Position numbers and translations under genes: made by a program. A stretch of DNA of 64,000 nt, from assembly GCA_003460745.1 (NCBI GenBank), contig QTVU01000008.1, positions 1 through 64,000 on the forward strand, in the 5' to 3' direction. Shown here one piece after another: positions 34,517 to 43,673 of this stretch. The stretch's first letter is position 1, and each line of letters starts with the position of its first letter. The DNA is from Firmicutes bacterium AM55-24TS. Its GTDB lineage: Bacteria; Bacillota; Clostridia; UBA1381. The notes under the pieces were generated by a model. That model was given only the letters and a program-made list of their open reading frames with translations, ran no database searches and was not told the origin of the DNA.

Positions 34517-35872
34517 GTGGTCATCTTGAGGCAAATCCCTCAAAATTATTTGTTTAGTAAAATTGATTTAAAAAAACTTATTGTACCGCTTATAATAGAA
34601 CAATTTTTGACTATTGCTGTCGGTCTTATAGATTCAATGATGGTTGCGAGTGTCGGAGAATCGGCGGTATCGGCAATATCGCTTGTTGATACTGTAAACA
34701 TACTTATTATAAACATATTTACGGCACTTGCAACAGGCGGAGCTGTTGTTGCAGGGCAGTATATAGGAATGAAACAGGAACATAATTCCTGCAAAGCGGC
34801 GAACCAAACGCTTATATTTACAACGCTTATTGCACTGTTTGTAATGATTATCGTGTATGTGCTGAAAAATTTTATACTTCATACCGTTTTCGGACAGATT
34901 GAAGATGATGTTGCAAATTATGCAAATACATATTTGCTCATAGTGTCGGCGTCAATTCCGTTTATCGGAATGTATAATGCGGGCGCAGCTATATTCCGTG
35001 CAATGGGAAATTCAAAGGTTTCAATGAACACATCGCTTATTATGAATCTTGTAAACATAGTCGGTAATGCGATACTTATTTACGGTTTTCATATGGAAAT
35101 TGCCGGTGCGGCAATACCAACGCTTATATCAAGAATAGTTGCGGCGGTTGTGATTGTTGTAAGACTTGGAAATCAAGATTTACAGATACATATTGACCGA
35201 CCGTTTAAGCTGAAATTCGATTGGCGAATGATTAAAAATATACTTAGAATAGGAATACCGAATTCGCTTGAAAACTCAATGTTTCAGCTTGGTAAAATAT
35301 TGGTGCTTACAATAGTAACGGCATTTGGCACAAGAGCTATAACCGCAAATGCGGTATCAAACACAATAGCAATGTTTCAGATACTGCCGGGGATGGCGAT
35401 ATGTCAGGCTATATTAACCGTATCAAGTCAGTGTGTCGGTGCAAACGACTATAAACAGCTTGATTTTTACATAAAGCGACTTATGAAAACGATATATGTG
35501 TTTGTCGTTGCAATAAATGTAGTTGTGGTTGCGATACTTCCGCTTATATTAAAAGCGTACAATTTATCAAGTGAAACAACCGAGATTGCAAAACAAATTA
35601 TATGGTATCACGCAATCTGTACTTGTACGATATGGCCGCTTTCGTTCGCATTGCCTAATTCACTTCGTGCCGCAAATGACGTAATGTTTACAATGATAGT
35701 TGCAATTTTGTCGATGTGGATATTCAGAATAGGTGCAAGCGTGGTAATAGCCAAATGGCTCGGATTTGGTGTACTCGGTGTATGGATTGCAATGACGATT
35801 GATTGGTTTGTCAGAGCAATTATATTTGTAATACGATACAAATATAAAATAAAAAGTAAATGCAAGATTTAA
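34517..35872 (+). CDS. MATE-family efflux transporter
   Basis: This 451-residue membrane protein has about 12 helices in two halves, as in MATE exporters that expel drugs or metabolites using Na+ or H+. Recognisable blocks are LIVPLIIEQFLTIAVGLIDS and GESAVSAISLVDTVN in the first half, and IGIPNSLENSMFQLGKILV with ANAVSNTIAMFQILPGMAI in the second. GTG at 34517 follows AGGAAG; TTG at 34526 is an alternative. Substrate unknown. Confidence 0.9.
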   Translation: MVILRQIPQNYLFSKIDLKKLIVPLIIEQFLTIAVGLIDSMMVASVGESAVSAISLVDTVNILIINIFTALATGGAVVAGQYIGMKQEHNSCKAANQTLIFTTLIALFVMIIVYVLKNFILHTVFGQIEDDVANYANTYLLIVSASIPFIGMYNAGAAIFRAMGNSKVSMNTSLIMNLVNIVGNAILIYGFHMEIAGAAIPTLISRIVAAVVIVVRLGNQDLQIHIDRPFKLKFDWRMIKNILRIGIPNSLENSMFQLGKILVLTIVTAFGTRAITANAVSNTIAMFQILPGMAICQAILTVSSQCVGANDYKQLDFYIKRLMKTIYVFVVAINVVVVAILPLILKAYNLSSETTEIAKQIIWYHAICTCTIWPLSFALPNSLRAANDVMFTMIVAILSMWIFRIGASVVIAKWLGFGVLGVWIAMTIDWFVRAIIFVIRYKYKIKSKCKI

Positions 35873-35919
35873 AACCACCTCATTTTTTATGAAAGAGAAT
35901 ACGAATAATATATTGAAAG

Positions 35920-36594
35920 ATGAAGTTAGAAGAAAGAGTGGCAGAAGCCACAAATGATAAAAAACTGAAAAATGATTTAATCGGTGAATACCAAAATTTC
36001 ATCTTGGCAGCTATAAGCAAGACGCTTAAAAGAAGTGTTACGACAAGTGATGATGAGTATATCATTGCTATGATGGCTTTCGGCGACGCGATTGACGGCT
36101 ATAATGAAAATAAAGGTAATTTTCTCGGTTTTGCAAAGACTGTTATACGAAACAGAATTATTGACAGTATAAGGCGTGAGGCAAAACATAATTCAGTGCC
36201 GTTTTCTGCGTTGGAAAAAGAAAATTCAGACGGTGAAACAATTGAATTTTAAATACATACCGTTGATAAAAGCGATTTGAAGTGGGAAATCGAATCACTT
36301 ACGGAGGAACTCAGCAATTTTGAAATATCATTTTTTGAACTTGCGGAGGTCAGTCCGGAAAGTCGTAAAACGAAACGGCTTTGTTTTGATGCGGTGAACT
36401 ATATTATAAACAACAGTGAACTTGTAGATATAATTATGAATAAGCACATATTGCCGATAAAAGAGATTACCGATAATATAAAGCTGAACAGAAAAGCTAT
36501 CGAACGTCACAGGAAATACATAATAACGGCGGTTATTGATATAACTCAGGATTATCCTGCCATTGCCGAATATTTCAATATGAGGGAGGTGTGA
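35920..36594 (+). pseudogene. sigI: RNA polymerase sigma factor SigI, in-frame TAA at codon 111
   Basis: Both halves lie in the same frame and together make a 225-codon SigI. The N-terminal half (LIGEYQNFILAAIS, AFGDAIDGYNENKGNFLGFA, IRNRIIDSIRREAKH) is the sigma region-2-like domain. The C-terminal half (KWEIESLTEELSNFEISFFEL, SPESRKTKR, LNRKAIERHRKYI) is the region-4-like DNA-binding domain typical of SigI. A single TAA at 36250-36252 separates them, one base from AAA (Lys). SigI factors in Clostridia turn on polysaccharide-degradation genes when a membrane RsgI senses its glycan. As read, no full SigI is made unless the stop is suppressed. The rsgI-like gene follows three bases later. Confidence 0.88.
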
Positions 36595-36597
36595 AAT

Positions 36598-36891
36598 ATG
36601 AGCGGAGTTATTGTGTCCGTGAAGGGCAGATATGCGGTTTTGCTTACAAAAAACAGCGATTTTATAAAGGTAAAAAACAAAAATTATTCTGTCGGCGACA
36701 AAGTGAAAATACCGCAGTATAAAGGGCAAATTCTTGCGGCTGCGGCAAGCTTTATTGTTGTGTGCGGCGGTATAAGTTCATATTTTGTGCCTGCAAAATA
36801 TATGTACAAAGCGGTAAAACGTGTATCGTGTCAACCGATGACGGTGCAAATGCGGCAGGTGATGAGCCGACAGAGAATGCAATTACTCTAA
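36598..36891 (+). pseudogene. rsgI: Truncated anti-sigma factor RsgI (N-terminal domain and membrane span)
   Basis: The first 60 residues (MSGVIVSVKGRYAVLLTKNS, then VKNKNYSVGDKVKIP) are the RsgI_N anti-sigma domain that holds SigI, followed by one membrane span (ILAAAASFIVVCGGISSYF, about residues 43-62). After about residue 70 the outer RsgI domain does not follow. Instead the sequence joins, out of frame, the 3' part of a beta-helix gene. The frame ends at 36891 after a short nonsense tail. A deletion fusing rsgI with a neighbouring or downstream domain is the simplest reading. It follows sigI by three bases with GGAGGT as ribosome site. Confidence 0.8.
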
Positions 36892-37556
36892 GCAGTGATG
36901 ATATAGCCGAATTTGCAGGACCGGGCGGTTTTGGCGGCGGAAACCAAGGACCTAACTGGGGCGGTGAGGACAGTTCAAGCTACGGTTATCTTGAAGTTTC
37001 AGGAGGTCTGCTTTATATTGAAGCCGAGGGTGATGGATTTGACTCAAACGGTGACGGTGTAATCACTGGCGGTATTGTACTTGTAAACGGTCCTACAAGC
37101 GGCGGTAACGGCGTATTTGATGTAGGTGACAATAACAATGCTTTGACGATAACAGGCGGTATTGTAATCGGTGCAGGTACATCTGATATGGCTGTTACAC
37201 CTACTAAAGCGACTAATTCGCAGTATTATGTTGTTGCATCAGGTTCATCATCGTCAGGCGGCGGTGGTGGATTTGGCGGACCTGGCAGCAGTTCATCAAG
37301 TTCGGGATTTTCAACACAAGCGGCAGGTAAGGCATTTCAGCTTACAGATTCAAGCGGTAATGAGATAGTAACTTATGTACCGTCAAAGCAATACTCATGG
37401 GTACTTGTGTCAACACCTGAAATGTCAATCGGCACATATACTCTAAACTATGGCGGTTCGGTAACAGGCGGAACGTTCACAAACGGAAACTACGGCTTGG
37501 TTACAGACGAAACATATTCGGGTTCAAGCACAATTTCATTGTCAGCTAAACAATAA
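36815..37556 (+). pseudogene. 3' fragment of a Cthe_2159-type pectin-binding beta-helix gene
   Basis: In the frame shifted from rsgI, the product from about 36815 reads CIVSTDDGANAAGDEPTENA, then GGYLEV-type turns (YGYLEVSGGLLYIEAEGDGF, GDGVITGGIVLVNGPTSGGN, ALTITGGIVIGAG) and a C-terminal block FQLTDSSGNEIVTYVPSKQY. This is the C-terminal half of the carbohydrate-binding domain named after C. thermocellum Cthe_2159, reported as a polygalacturonate- and cellulose-binding right-handed beta helix. The start of the domain and any signal peptide are missing. An upstream in-frame GTG at 36762 exists but uses rsgI sequence in the wrong frame. It may have been the sensor end of RsgI or a separate gene. 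Confidence 0.75.
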
Positions 37557-37570
37557 TATATTGACGAAAG

Positions 37571-37602
37571 AAAGCAGTTCATATAATATGGACTGCTTTT
37601 TT
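37571..37602 (+). terminator. Intrinsic terminator after the sigI-rsgI remnant
   Basis: AAAGCAGT-CATA and TATG-ACTGCTTT form a stem with a bulge on each side, followed by a T-run. Confidence 0.8.
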
Positions 37603-37624
37603 GTATGTAAATGTATTATTTTGG

Positions 37625-37653
37625 TTTACAATTTATGCAACATATGTTATTAT
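37625..37653 (+). promoter_or_regulatory. Promoter of the tandem stalk-domain genes
   Basis: TTTACA (37625-37630) and TATTAT (37648-37653), 17-base spacer, 44 bases before the first ATG. Confidence 0.6.
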
Positions 37654-37697
37654 AATAGTAAGAAGTGCTACTGCAATGATAAAATGAGGTGAAATAT

Positions 37698-38932
37698 ATG
37701 AAAAAAATAATTAAGGTAATATCTCTATTTTTAATAATAGTTGTTTTCGGTGAAGTGTCATATGCCTCGGAATATTTAAACAACGTTGAATTTACCCAAA
37801 AACGTATGGACGAAAATATAATATGGAGTGGCAAAGAATGGATTACGGATACATACCCACCGAAAATATCACAAGATGCTACTGAATTTATGAGTGTAGA
37901 AGAAAATGAAGACGTCAAGGAAGAACTAAAGAATTATCGTTATATTTATGTGTGGACGGGAAACGATTATTTGGTATATCAGAGCAATCCTGATTATAGA
38001 AAATATAATATGCAAAAGTATTTGTACAGACTTTCAGCTGATTTTCAACAAATATTAAATATATATGAAATTCCGAATTGGATAACTCAAATGGCTTTTA
38101 TAGATGACAAGATTTATATATCAACAAAAAATGTATATCCTAAAAAAAGATGGAGATCGAGTTTATTGGCATTAGTTCCGATGATTATGGTATTTATTAT
38201 AGTACAGACTATTTTGAATGGAGAAAACTTGATTTTGAAGGGGATGATCTAATTGAGTTTAGAAATCAACTGTTTGTTGGTAATAATTTGTGTTTTAATG
38301 ACAAGGTAATTAAAATTTTATATGAAACATATTCAGGTTATCCTAAATACAAAGTAGGTCAATATCTTTGTGAAATTGACTATAGAAATGAGTACAAAAC
38401 TGATAATAATACAGTGTTAGCATTCTCGAATGACGGTATATATTGGGTGTATATGATTGTAGATAAGGCAAATATACAAGGAATATCAGAATTAGGCGAT
38501 GAAATATTGATACAAAAAGATTATAGGAACTATTATGCTTGCAATAAAGAAGAAGTATTTTCACAGCTGCGTGAAAAATTGCCTAATAATCCTGTTTATG
38601 TGAAGTTTAACGATGATATTCTCGGCTTTGATGAACCGCCGATTATCGAAGACGGCAGCACGCTTGTGCCTATGAGGTTTTTGTTCGAGCAAATGGGAGC
38701 AGATGTTGAATGGGATAGTGAAACTCAGACAGCAACAGCAACGATTGAGAATAAGGCAGTAACATTTTCAATAGATAACGTCAACGCGAGAATAAATAAT
38801 AAATCCGCTAAAATGGACGTGCCTGCAAGACTCGTAAACGGCAAAACAATGGTACCGCTACGTTTCCTTTCGGAAAATATGGGATACGATGTAGATTGGG
38901 ATGCCGATAATAGAACAGCAATAATAAAATGA
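37698..38932 (+). pseudogene. Stalk-domain secreted protein, copy 1, frameshifted in an A7 tract
   Basis: The gene encodes a signal peptide, a receptor-like region (SGKEWITDTYPPKISQDA), and a C-terminal copper-amine-oxidase N-terminal-like stalk domain (about the last 110 residues: DGSTLVPMRFLFEQMGADVEW and NGKTMVPLRFLSENMGYDVDW). Seven A at 38142-38148 put the two halves out of frame. One extra A gives 412 codons colinear with copy 2. As read, the product ends at about residue 185 without the stalk domain. The ribosome site GAGGTG and signal sequence are nearly identical to copy 2. Its function is unknown; a surface binding or scaffold role is inferred. Confidence 0.82.
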
Positions 38933-38942
38933 GGTGAAATAT

Positions 38943-40220
38943 ATGAAAAAAATAATTAAGGCAATAACACTATTTTTAATAATAGCTATTTTCAGTGAAG
39001 TATCATATGCTGCAGAATACTTAAATAGTGTTGAATTTAATGAAAAGTATATGAATAATAACGTAATGTGGAGCGGCAAAGAATGGATTACGGATACATA
39101 CCCACCGAAAATATCACAAGATGGAACAGATTTTACGGAAGTAGAGGGAAATGAAGAAATACCTAATATAATGAAATTTGGCCATTGTAAGTATGTTTGG
39201 ACCGGGAGTGATTATTTGGTTTATAAGAAGAATCATGGTTATCTTGATGCTAATCGCACAAAATATATGTATAGGCTTTCCGAGGATTTTAATACCATAC
39301 TGAATACATATCAAATTCCTAATCTTATAAATAATTTGGAATTCATAGATGATAAGATTTTTATAGCAACGGAAAATGTTTTACCTATGTATAGAGTTAA
39401 CGGTGACCCTTCCAGTGGTATTTTGAAAGCATATAGATTTTCATTTGAAATTTATTATAGCACAGATTGTGTTGAATGGACAAAAGTTGAAAATGACATA
39501 ATAAAATCATTCTATGGTGATGGTATTAATATGCAAAAGATAAATGATAAATTATTCATTAATCATATGCTATATTCTGACGACAAGCTCATTGATATAA
39601 AATATGAAGCACATGAACCTTGTCGTGTAAGTAAAGTAGGTTCATACATTTGTGAAGTGGTGCCTGATAATGAATATAAAACTGAAAACAATACTGTATT
39701 AGCATTCTCAAATGATGGTGTATATTGGGCGTATCTTCCTATAGATATAAAGACGAACGTTATACAGAAAGTATTCGAATTAGGAGATGAGATAGTAATA
39801 GAAGACTATCGTGACTATTATGTTGGTGATAAGGAAGAAGTATTTTCACAGCTGCGTGAAAAATTGCCTAATAATCCTGTTTATGTGAAGTTTAACGGGG
39901 ATATTCTCGGTTTTGATGAACCGCCGATTATCGAAGATGGCAGCACGCTTGTGCCTATGAGATTTTTGTTCGAGCAAATGGGAGCATATGTTGAATGGGA
40001 TAGCGAAACTCAGACAGCAACAGCAACGCTTGATAATAAGGCATTGACATTCTCAATAGATAACGTCAATGCGAGAATAAATAATAAACCCGCTAAAATG
40101 GACGTGCCAGCAAGACTTGTAAACGGCAAAACAATGGTACCGCTACGTTTCCTTTCGGAAAATATGGGATATGACGTAGATTGGGATGCCGATAGCAGGA
40201 CGGCGATTGTGAACTCATAA
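38943..40220 (+). CDS. Stalk-domain secreted protein, copy 2 (intact)
   Basis: This 425-residue paralogue of the preceding gene has a signal peptide of about 22 residues, a unique middle region with SNDGVYWAYLPIDIK-like beta-propeller-style motifs, and a C-terminal stalk domain (DGSTLVPMRFLFEQMGAYVEW, NGKTMVPLRFLSENMGYDVDW). The last 120 residues are almost identical to copy 1, while the middle has diverged. The stop of copy 1 overlaps the ribosome site of copy 2, so they form one transcript. Stalk domains are common at the C-termini of extracellular Clostridia proteins; the ligand is unknown. Confidence 0.8.
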   Translation: MKKIIKAITLFLIIAIFSEVSYAAEYLNSVEFNEKYMNNNVMWSGKEWITDTYPPKISQDGTDFTEVEGNEEIPNIMKFGHCKYVWTGSDYLVYKKNHGYLDANRTKYMYRLSEDFNTILNTYQIPNLINNLEFIDDKIFIATENVLPMYRVNGDPSSGILKAYRFSFEIYYSTDCVEWTKVENDIIKSFYGDGINMQKINDKLFINHMLYSDDKLIDIKYEAHEPCRVSKVGSYICEVVPDNEYKTENNTVLAFSNDGVYWAYLPIDIKTNVIQKVFELGDEIVIEDYRDYYVGDKEEVFSQLREKLPNNPVYVKFNGDILGFDEPPIIEDGSTLVPMRFLFEQMGAYVEWDSETQTATATLDNKALTFSIDNVNARINNKPAKMDVPARLVNGKTMVPLRFLSENMGYDVDWDADSRTAIVNS

Positions 40221-40249
40221 TTGCCAACTCCAAAAAAATATGATAAAAT
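40221..40249 (+). promoter_or_regulatory. Promoter of the AraC regulator gene
   Basis: TTGCCA (40221-40226) and TAAAAT (40244-40249), 17-base spacer, 31 bases before the ATG. Confidence 0.6.
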
Positions 40250-40280
40250 TGATATATCATATACAAAGAGGTAAAAGGCT

Positions 40281-41114
40281 ATGAAAAGGACGGCATTTTC
40301 TTCACATAACGATTTATATATTAATTATCTAAAGAGTGAGAACAAGCACAATATGTCTGTTCAGCATTATCATGATACTTACGAAATATATTTGCAGTTA
40401 TCGGGCAAAAGGTACTTGTTTTACGACAACACCTGTTACACGTTGGAGCGTGGCGATTTAGCAATTTTTGCTCCGTTTGACATTCACTATGCAGAAAGTC
40501 GTGAATCGGATTATTATGAACGATATGTTGTAAATTTCAGACTGGAAGATATGTCTAAAATACTTGATAGTGGCGAATTTCATTTGCTAAAACAAAAAAT
40601 AAATCCGTGCGTTGTACATTTGACAGAGGACAGGACGCAGAAAGTTTTTGAACTCATAAAAAGAGTTGATGAATATTATAATCGTAAAGGCTTGTTTTCG
40701 GATAAGCTTGTCTATTTGGCAATGTTACAGCTTTTTGTGTATGTTGCGGAATGTATTGATGATGAAACGGCTACAGACGGTGAAAAAATATCTCCGCAAA
40801 TTATAGAGGTGATGAAATACATAAACAAGCACTATGCAGAAGATTTGAACTTGGATAATATATCAGATATTGCGTGTATGAGCAAATATCATTTATGTCG
40901 AAAATTCAAAGAGGCAACAGGTGCAACGCTTTTGCAATACATAAACAATGTAAGACTTACAAAGGTACACAGTATGCTTATAAATACTGATATGCCGATA
41001 GAAGAAATTGCGGAATGTACGGGCTTTTCTTCGTCAATGCAGCTTACACGTGTGTTTAAAAGTGTATACAATATACCTCCACGAACTTTTAGGAAAAATC
41101 AAAAAGTACTGTAA
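40281..41114 (+). CDS. AraC-family transcriptional regulator with cupin sensor
   Basis: The 277-residue protein has an N-terminal cupin-like sensing domain (HYHDTYEIYLQLSGKRYLF, APFDIHYAESR) and a C-terminal double helix-turn-helix of AraC/XylS type (about 175-275: NLDNISDIACMSKYHLCRKF and PIEEIAECTGFSSSMQLTRVF). Such regulators respond to sugars and activate adjacent catabolic genes. It is followed by the secreted SGNH esterase gene and, after an IS, the GH28-GH2-GH115-CE12 operon, so it probably controls pectin-related genes here. Its stop lies within the terminator stem. Confidence 0.9.
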   Translation: MKRTAFSSHNDLYINYLKSENKHNMSVQHYHDTYEIYLQLSGKRYLFYDNTCYTLERGDLAIFAPFDIHYAESRESDYYERYVVNFRLEDMSKILDSGEFHLLKQKINPCVVHLTEDRTQKVFELIKRVDEYYNRKGLFSDKLVYLAMLQLFVYVAECIDDETATDGEKISPQIIEVMKYINKHYAEDLNLDNISDIACMSKYHLCRKFKEATGATLLQYINNVRLTKVHSMLINTDMPIEEIAECTGFSSSMQLTRVFKSVYNIPPRTFRKNQKVL

Positions 41115-41139
41115 TCCATTTGGGTTACAGTACTTTTTG
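41101..41139 (+). terminator. Intrinsic terminator of the AraC gene
   Basis: AAAAAGTACTGTAA pairs perfectly with TTACAGTACTTTTT around a ten-base loop. Confidence 0.92.
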
Positions 41140-41251
41140 TATGAGCAATATTTGAATAGTGCGTGCTGAATTAAAGCAATATTAGTATGGTTTTTTGTTT
41201 GGGTAAATTGTACAATTAGTATAGTAAATCAAATAAAAAGGAGAGATTATT

Positions 41252-43507
41252 GTGAAAAAGTTCTTAAACACATTAGCTTTAATAGTAATGGTTATAATGC
41301 TTGTGAGCACACTTTCGGTTTCAGCCGACAGCGATGGAATACTTAAAAACAAAGTGCTTTACAGTTGGGATTTTTCAAGTGAAGAACAGACCACATCGGA
41401 CAGCAGTTTAACCGATATACCGATTTTAAACGGAAGTGCCGAATATAGTGCGGACAATCAAAACGTAAAGTTAAACGCAACAAGCGGTGCGGGAATGACA
41501 GTAAATCTCTCAACACCTGTTTCGTATGAAACGAGTGAAAATGTAATAAACATTGAATTTGACGCGAATTTGGGAAGTATTGATAAGCAATATTTCACTT
41601 ATGAAATTAAAAGCGGAGAAAGTAATTTAATCGAATGTAGTTTTATGCCGTACAACAAATCAACAGCAGTAGGTTATCTGAAAGTCGACGGAGTTGATAT
41701 TATAGAAGATACTGACGATACAAATGTTAATAAGCAGTTAATCAACTACATTTCATCTGCAAAAGGCGACGGAATGACGGCGGTTGTAACGCATTTCAGA
41801 AATGAAATAAATCTTGCGGACAGAAGTGTAACGGTTTATATAACAAGTGGAAGTAAATTAGGAACATTTATGGGGAGTTTTGATACAAGTGAATATAACA
41901 GCATCACAGGTTTAAATATTAACATAACAAAAAATTCAACAAGCCGATACACTTATATTGATAATGTTAAAATCACGCAATATCAAAGAGTTGCTCCGCC
42001 GGACCCGTCAGAACTTGTAAGCGATATAATAACAAATGCGGACGGCGACACTACAACGGTTGACACTTCAAAAATGGTGTACGGCGATACAATCAAAACA
42101 TTTCTTGTTACAACAGCAAAGGACGGCAAGCTTGTAAAACAATATACAACCGACGCTGATGACAGTGTGAATGTAGACAGTAAAAATGCGGAAGACATAG
42201 AGATTTTACCGATTTACACATATGACAATTTAGCAGAAAGTGCATTTAACACCGAAAACGGAGTAACCCTTGACGGAACTTTTGAGGACGGACGATACAA
42301 CTTTTCATTCCAAAAGTCAAACGGAACATTAACTGATATATATGTAAACGACTATATGGTCGGAAATAATATTGAGCAGACAGGTAAGGGACGTGGTACA
42401 CCGAAAGGCTCATTATATTCTGTAAATGATATAAAAATTGAGGGAGGAAGTATCAATATATCGACAAGACGAGATGAATATAACGGCAGAACATATCCGA
42501 ATGCACCTATATCAACTGTTACAATAAACAAAGTTCCTCAAATACTTGAAAGAAAAACAAAAATAACTCTTATGGGCGATTCACTCGTATGTGACTATTA
42601 CGGCGGGCGTCGTGAGAGTGACCTTGGCAGTAATCAGACAGGTTGGGGACAACAACTCGGTAATTTTATAGACAAGGATAAGTACGAAATTTTAAATCTT
42701 GCAAATTCGGGACATTATGCAAAAATACTTTACGAAACTGCAACAGGCGGTGCGATTTATAATTCGCAAGTAGGGGATATTGTTATATATCAGTGCGGAT
42801 ATAATGATTACAAGCGTTCAAGCAAAGAAGAAATGGTTGAATATATGACGAAAATGGTGCAGGATGCAAAAAATGCAGGTGTAAGAATGATATTCGTAAC
42901 ACCGCCTGCAACGTGTGATCCGGAAGATTGGCTTGACCATACGGCAGAGGATTATAAAAACACGTCATATACTTATCCCGTAAGATTCGGTGAAACGGTT
43001 ATAGAAACGGCAAAAAATCTTGACGTTGAATATATAGATTTATCAAAATACAGCTATGACTACTTGACATTGCTTTACGGAAGTGATATTACAGAAGCAG
43101 GCGAATTATATATTCAAAATCTCGGCGTTAAAGATTATATTCATCTGTCATATGCAGGTGCAATGAAGTGGGCGTCATATATTGCGCAGACATTGTTTGA
43201 TGAAAATTGCATTGACAGTATAAATACCGATTTCAGTTACAAAGTGACAGATACGCAAAATAATGAAATTGAGTGCAAGGTGACAGAGAGTAAGGACGAT
43301 AGCTTTGACAGATATTTAATATCAGCCGATGACGAAAATATAAATGTTCGTATTATGGCACATACAGAGGGAAATGTATATGTTTGTCTGTACAGTGAAA
43401 ATGGCAAACTGCAAAATGTTCAGAGTGTAAAAGGTAATGAAAATGTGCAGACGGTTACATTGCCGATTTCACACGAAAGTGGAGCATATATAAAAATGTT
43501 TGATTGA
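41252..43507 (+). CDS. Secreted multidomain SGNH esterase (rhamnogalacturonan acetylesterase-like)
   Basis: This 751-residue protein has a signal peptide of 25 residues, an N-terminal jelly-roll module (about 35-245, beginning VLYSWDFSSEEQ) shared with the GH115 protein, a small beta domain (about 255-330), another beta-sandwich (330-425), and a SGNH hydrolase domain (about 435-650). Catalytic signatures are MGDSLVCDYYG (Ser near residue 443), CGYNDY and DYIHLSYAG (Asp and His near 627-630). A C-terminal beta domain closes the protein. Similar proteins deacetylate rhamnogalacturonan in pectin. GTG start after AAAGGAGAG. An IS element lies directly downstream. Confidence 0.87.
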   Translation: MKKFLNTLALIVMVIMLVSTLSVSADSDGILKNKVLYSWDFSSEEQTTSDSSLTDIPILNGSAEYSADNQNVKLNATSGAGMTVNLSTPVSYETSENVINIEFDANLGSIDKQYFTYEIKSGESNLIECSFMPYNKSTAVGYLKVDGVDIIEDTDDTNVNKQLINYISSAKGDGMTAVVTHFRNEINLADRSVTVYITSGSKLGTFMGSFDTSEYNSITGLNINITKNSTSRYTYIDNVKITQYQRVAPPDPSELVSDIITNADGDTTTVDTSKMVYGDTIKTFLVTTAKDGKLVKQYTTDADDSVNVDSKNAEDIEILPIYTYDNLAESAFNTENGVTLDGTFEDGRYNFSFQKSNGTLTDIYVNDYMVGNNIEQTGKGRGTPKGSLYSVNDIKIEGGSINISTRRDEYNGRTYPNAPISTVTINKVPQILERKTKITLMGDSLVCDYYGGRRESDLGSNQTGWGQQLGNFIDKDKYEILNLANSGHYAKILYETATGGAIYNSQVGDIVIYQCGYNDYKRSSKEEMVEYMTKMVQDAKNAGVRMIFVTPPATCDPEDWLDHTAEDYKNTSYTYPVRFGETVIETAKNLDVEYIDLSKYSYDYLTLLYGSDITEAGELYIQNLGVKDYIHLSYAGAMKWASYIAQTLFDENCIDSINTDFSYKVTDTQNNEIECKVTESKDDSFDRYLISADDENINVRIMAHTEGNVYVCLYSENGKLQNVQSVKGNENVQTVTLPISHESGAYIKMFD

Positions 43508-43587
43508 ACAGAAAATATGAAACCTGTATGTCAGCCAAGTAAAAACATATATTTGGAGCATTCCTGTTAAGTAACAAAAACGAGTTT

Positions 43588-43617
43588 TGACAAAAAGGAG
43601 TCCACTCCCTTAGAATG
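43588..43617 (+). promoter_or_regulatory. Promoter-like sequence upstream of the transposase gene
   Basis: TTGACA (43588-43593) and TAGAAT (43612-43617), 18-base spacer. It lies at the presumed left edge of the insertion sequence, 57 bases before the ATG. Confidence 0.5.
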
Positions 43618-43671
43618 TAACACAGGGTCAATGCCCTAAAAAAGAAATCATCTACTAAGGGAGGAACTCCA
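43598..43671 (+). promoter_or_regulatory. Hairpin that can sequester the transposase ribosome site
   Basis: GGAGT (43598-43602) pairs with ACTCC (43667-43671) and CTCCCTTAG (43606-43614) with CTAAGGGAG (43656-43664). The 3' arm contains the Shine-Dalgarno AAGGGAGGA of the transposase gene. A small inner hairpin AGGG/CCCT (43625-43638) sits in the loop and coincides with the left inverted repeat. Confidence 0.6.
43623..43641 (+). repeat. Left subterminal inverted repeat of the IS
   Basis: ACAGGGTCAATGCCCTAAA is complementary to 45130-45148 at 17 of 19 positions. The repeat itself is a small hairpin (AGGG/CCCT). Confidence 0.75.
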
Positions 43672-43673
43672 AA

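Larger units (their letters stand above)
37680..40220 (+). repeat. Tandem gene duplication, period about 1245 bp
   Basis: Start regions 37683-37740 and 38928-38985 (AATGAGGTGAAATATATGAA onward) and the 3' 390 bases of each gene are nearly identical, while the middle parts differ. This marks an old duplication with conserved ends. Confidence 0.85.
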
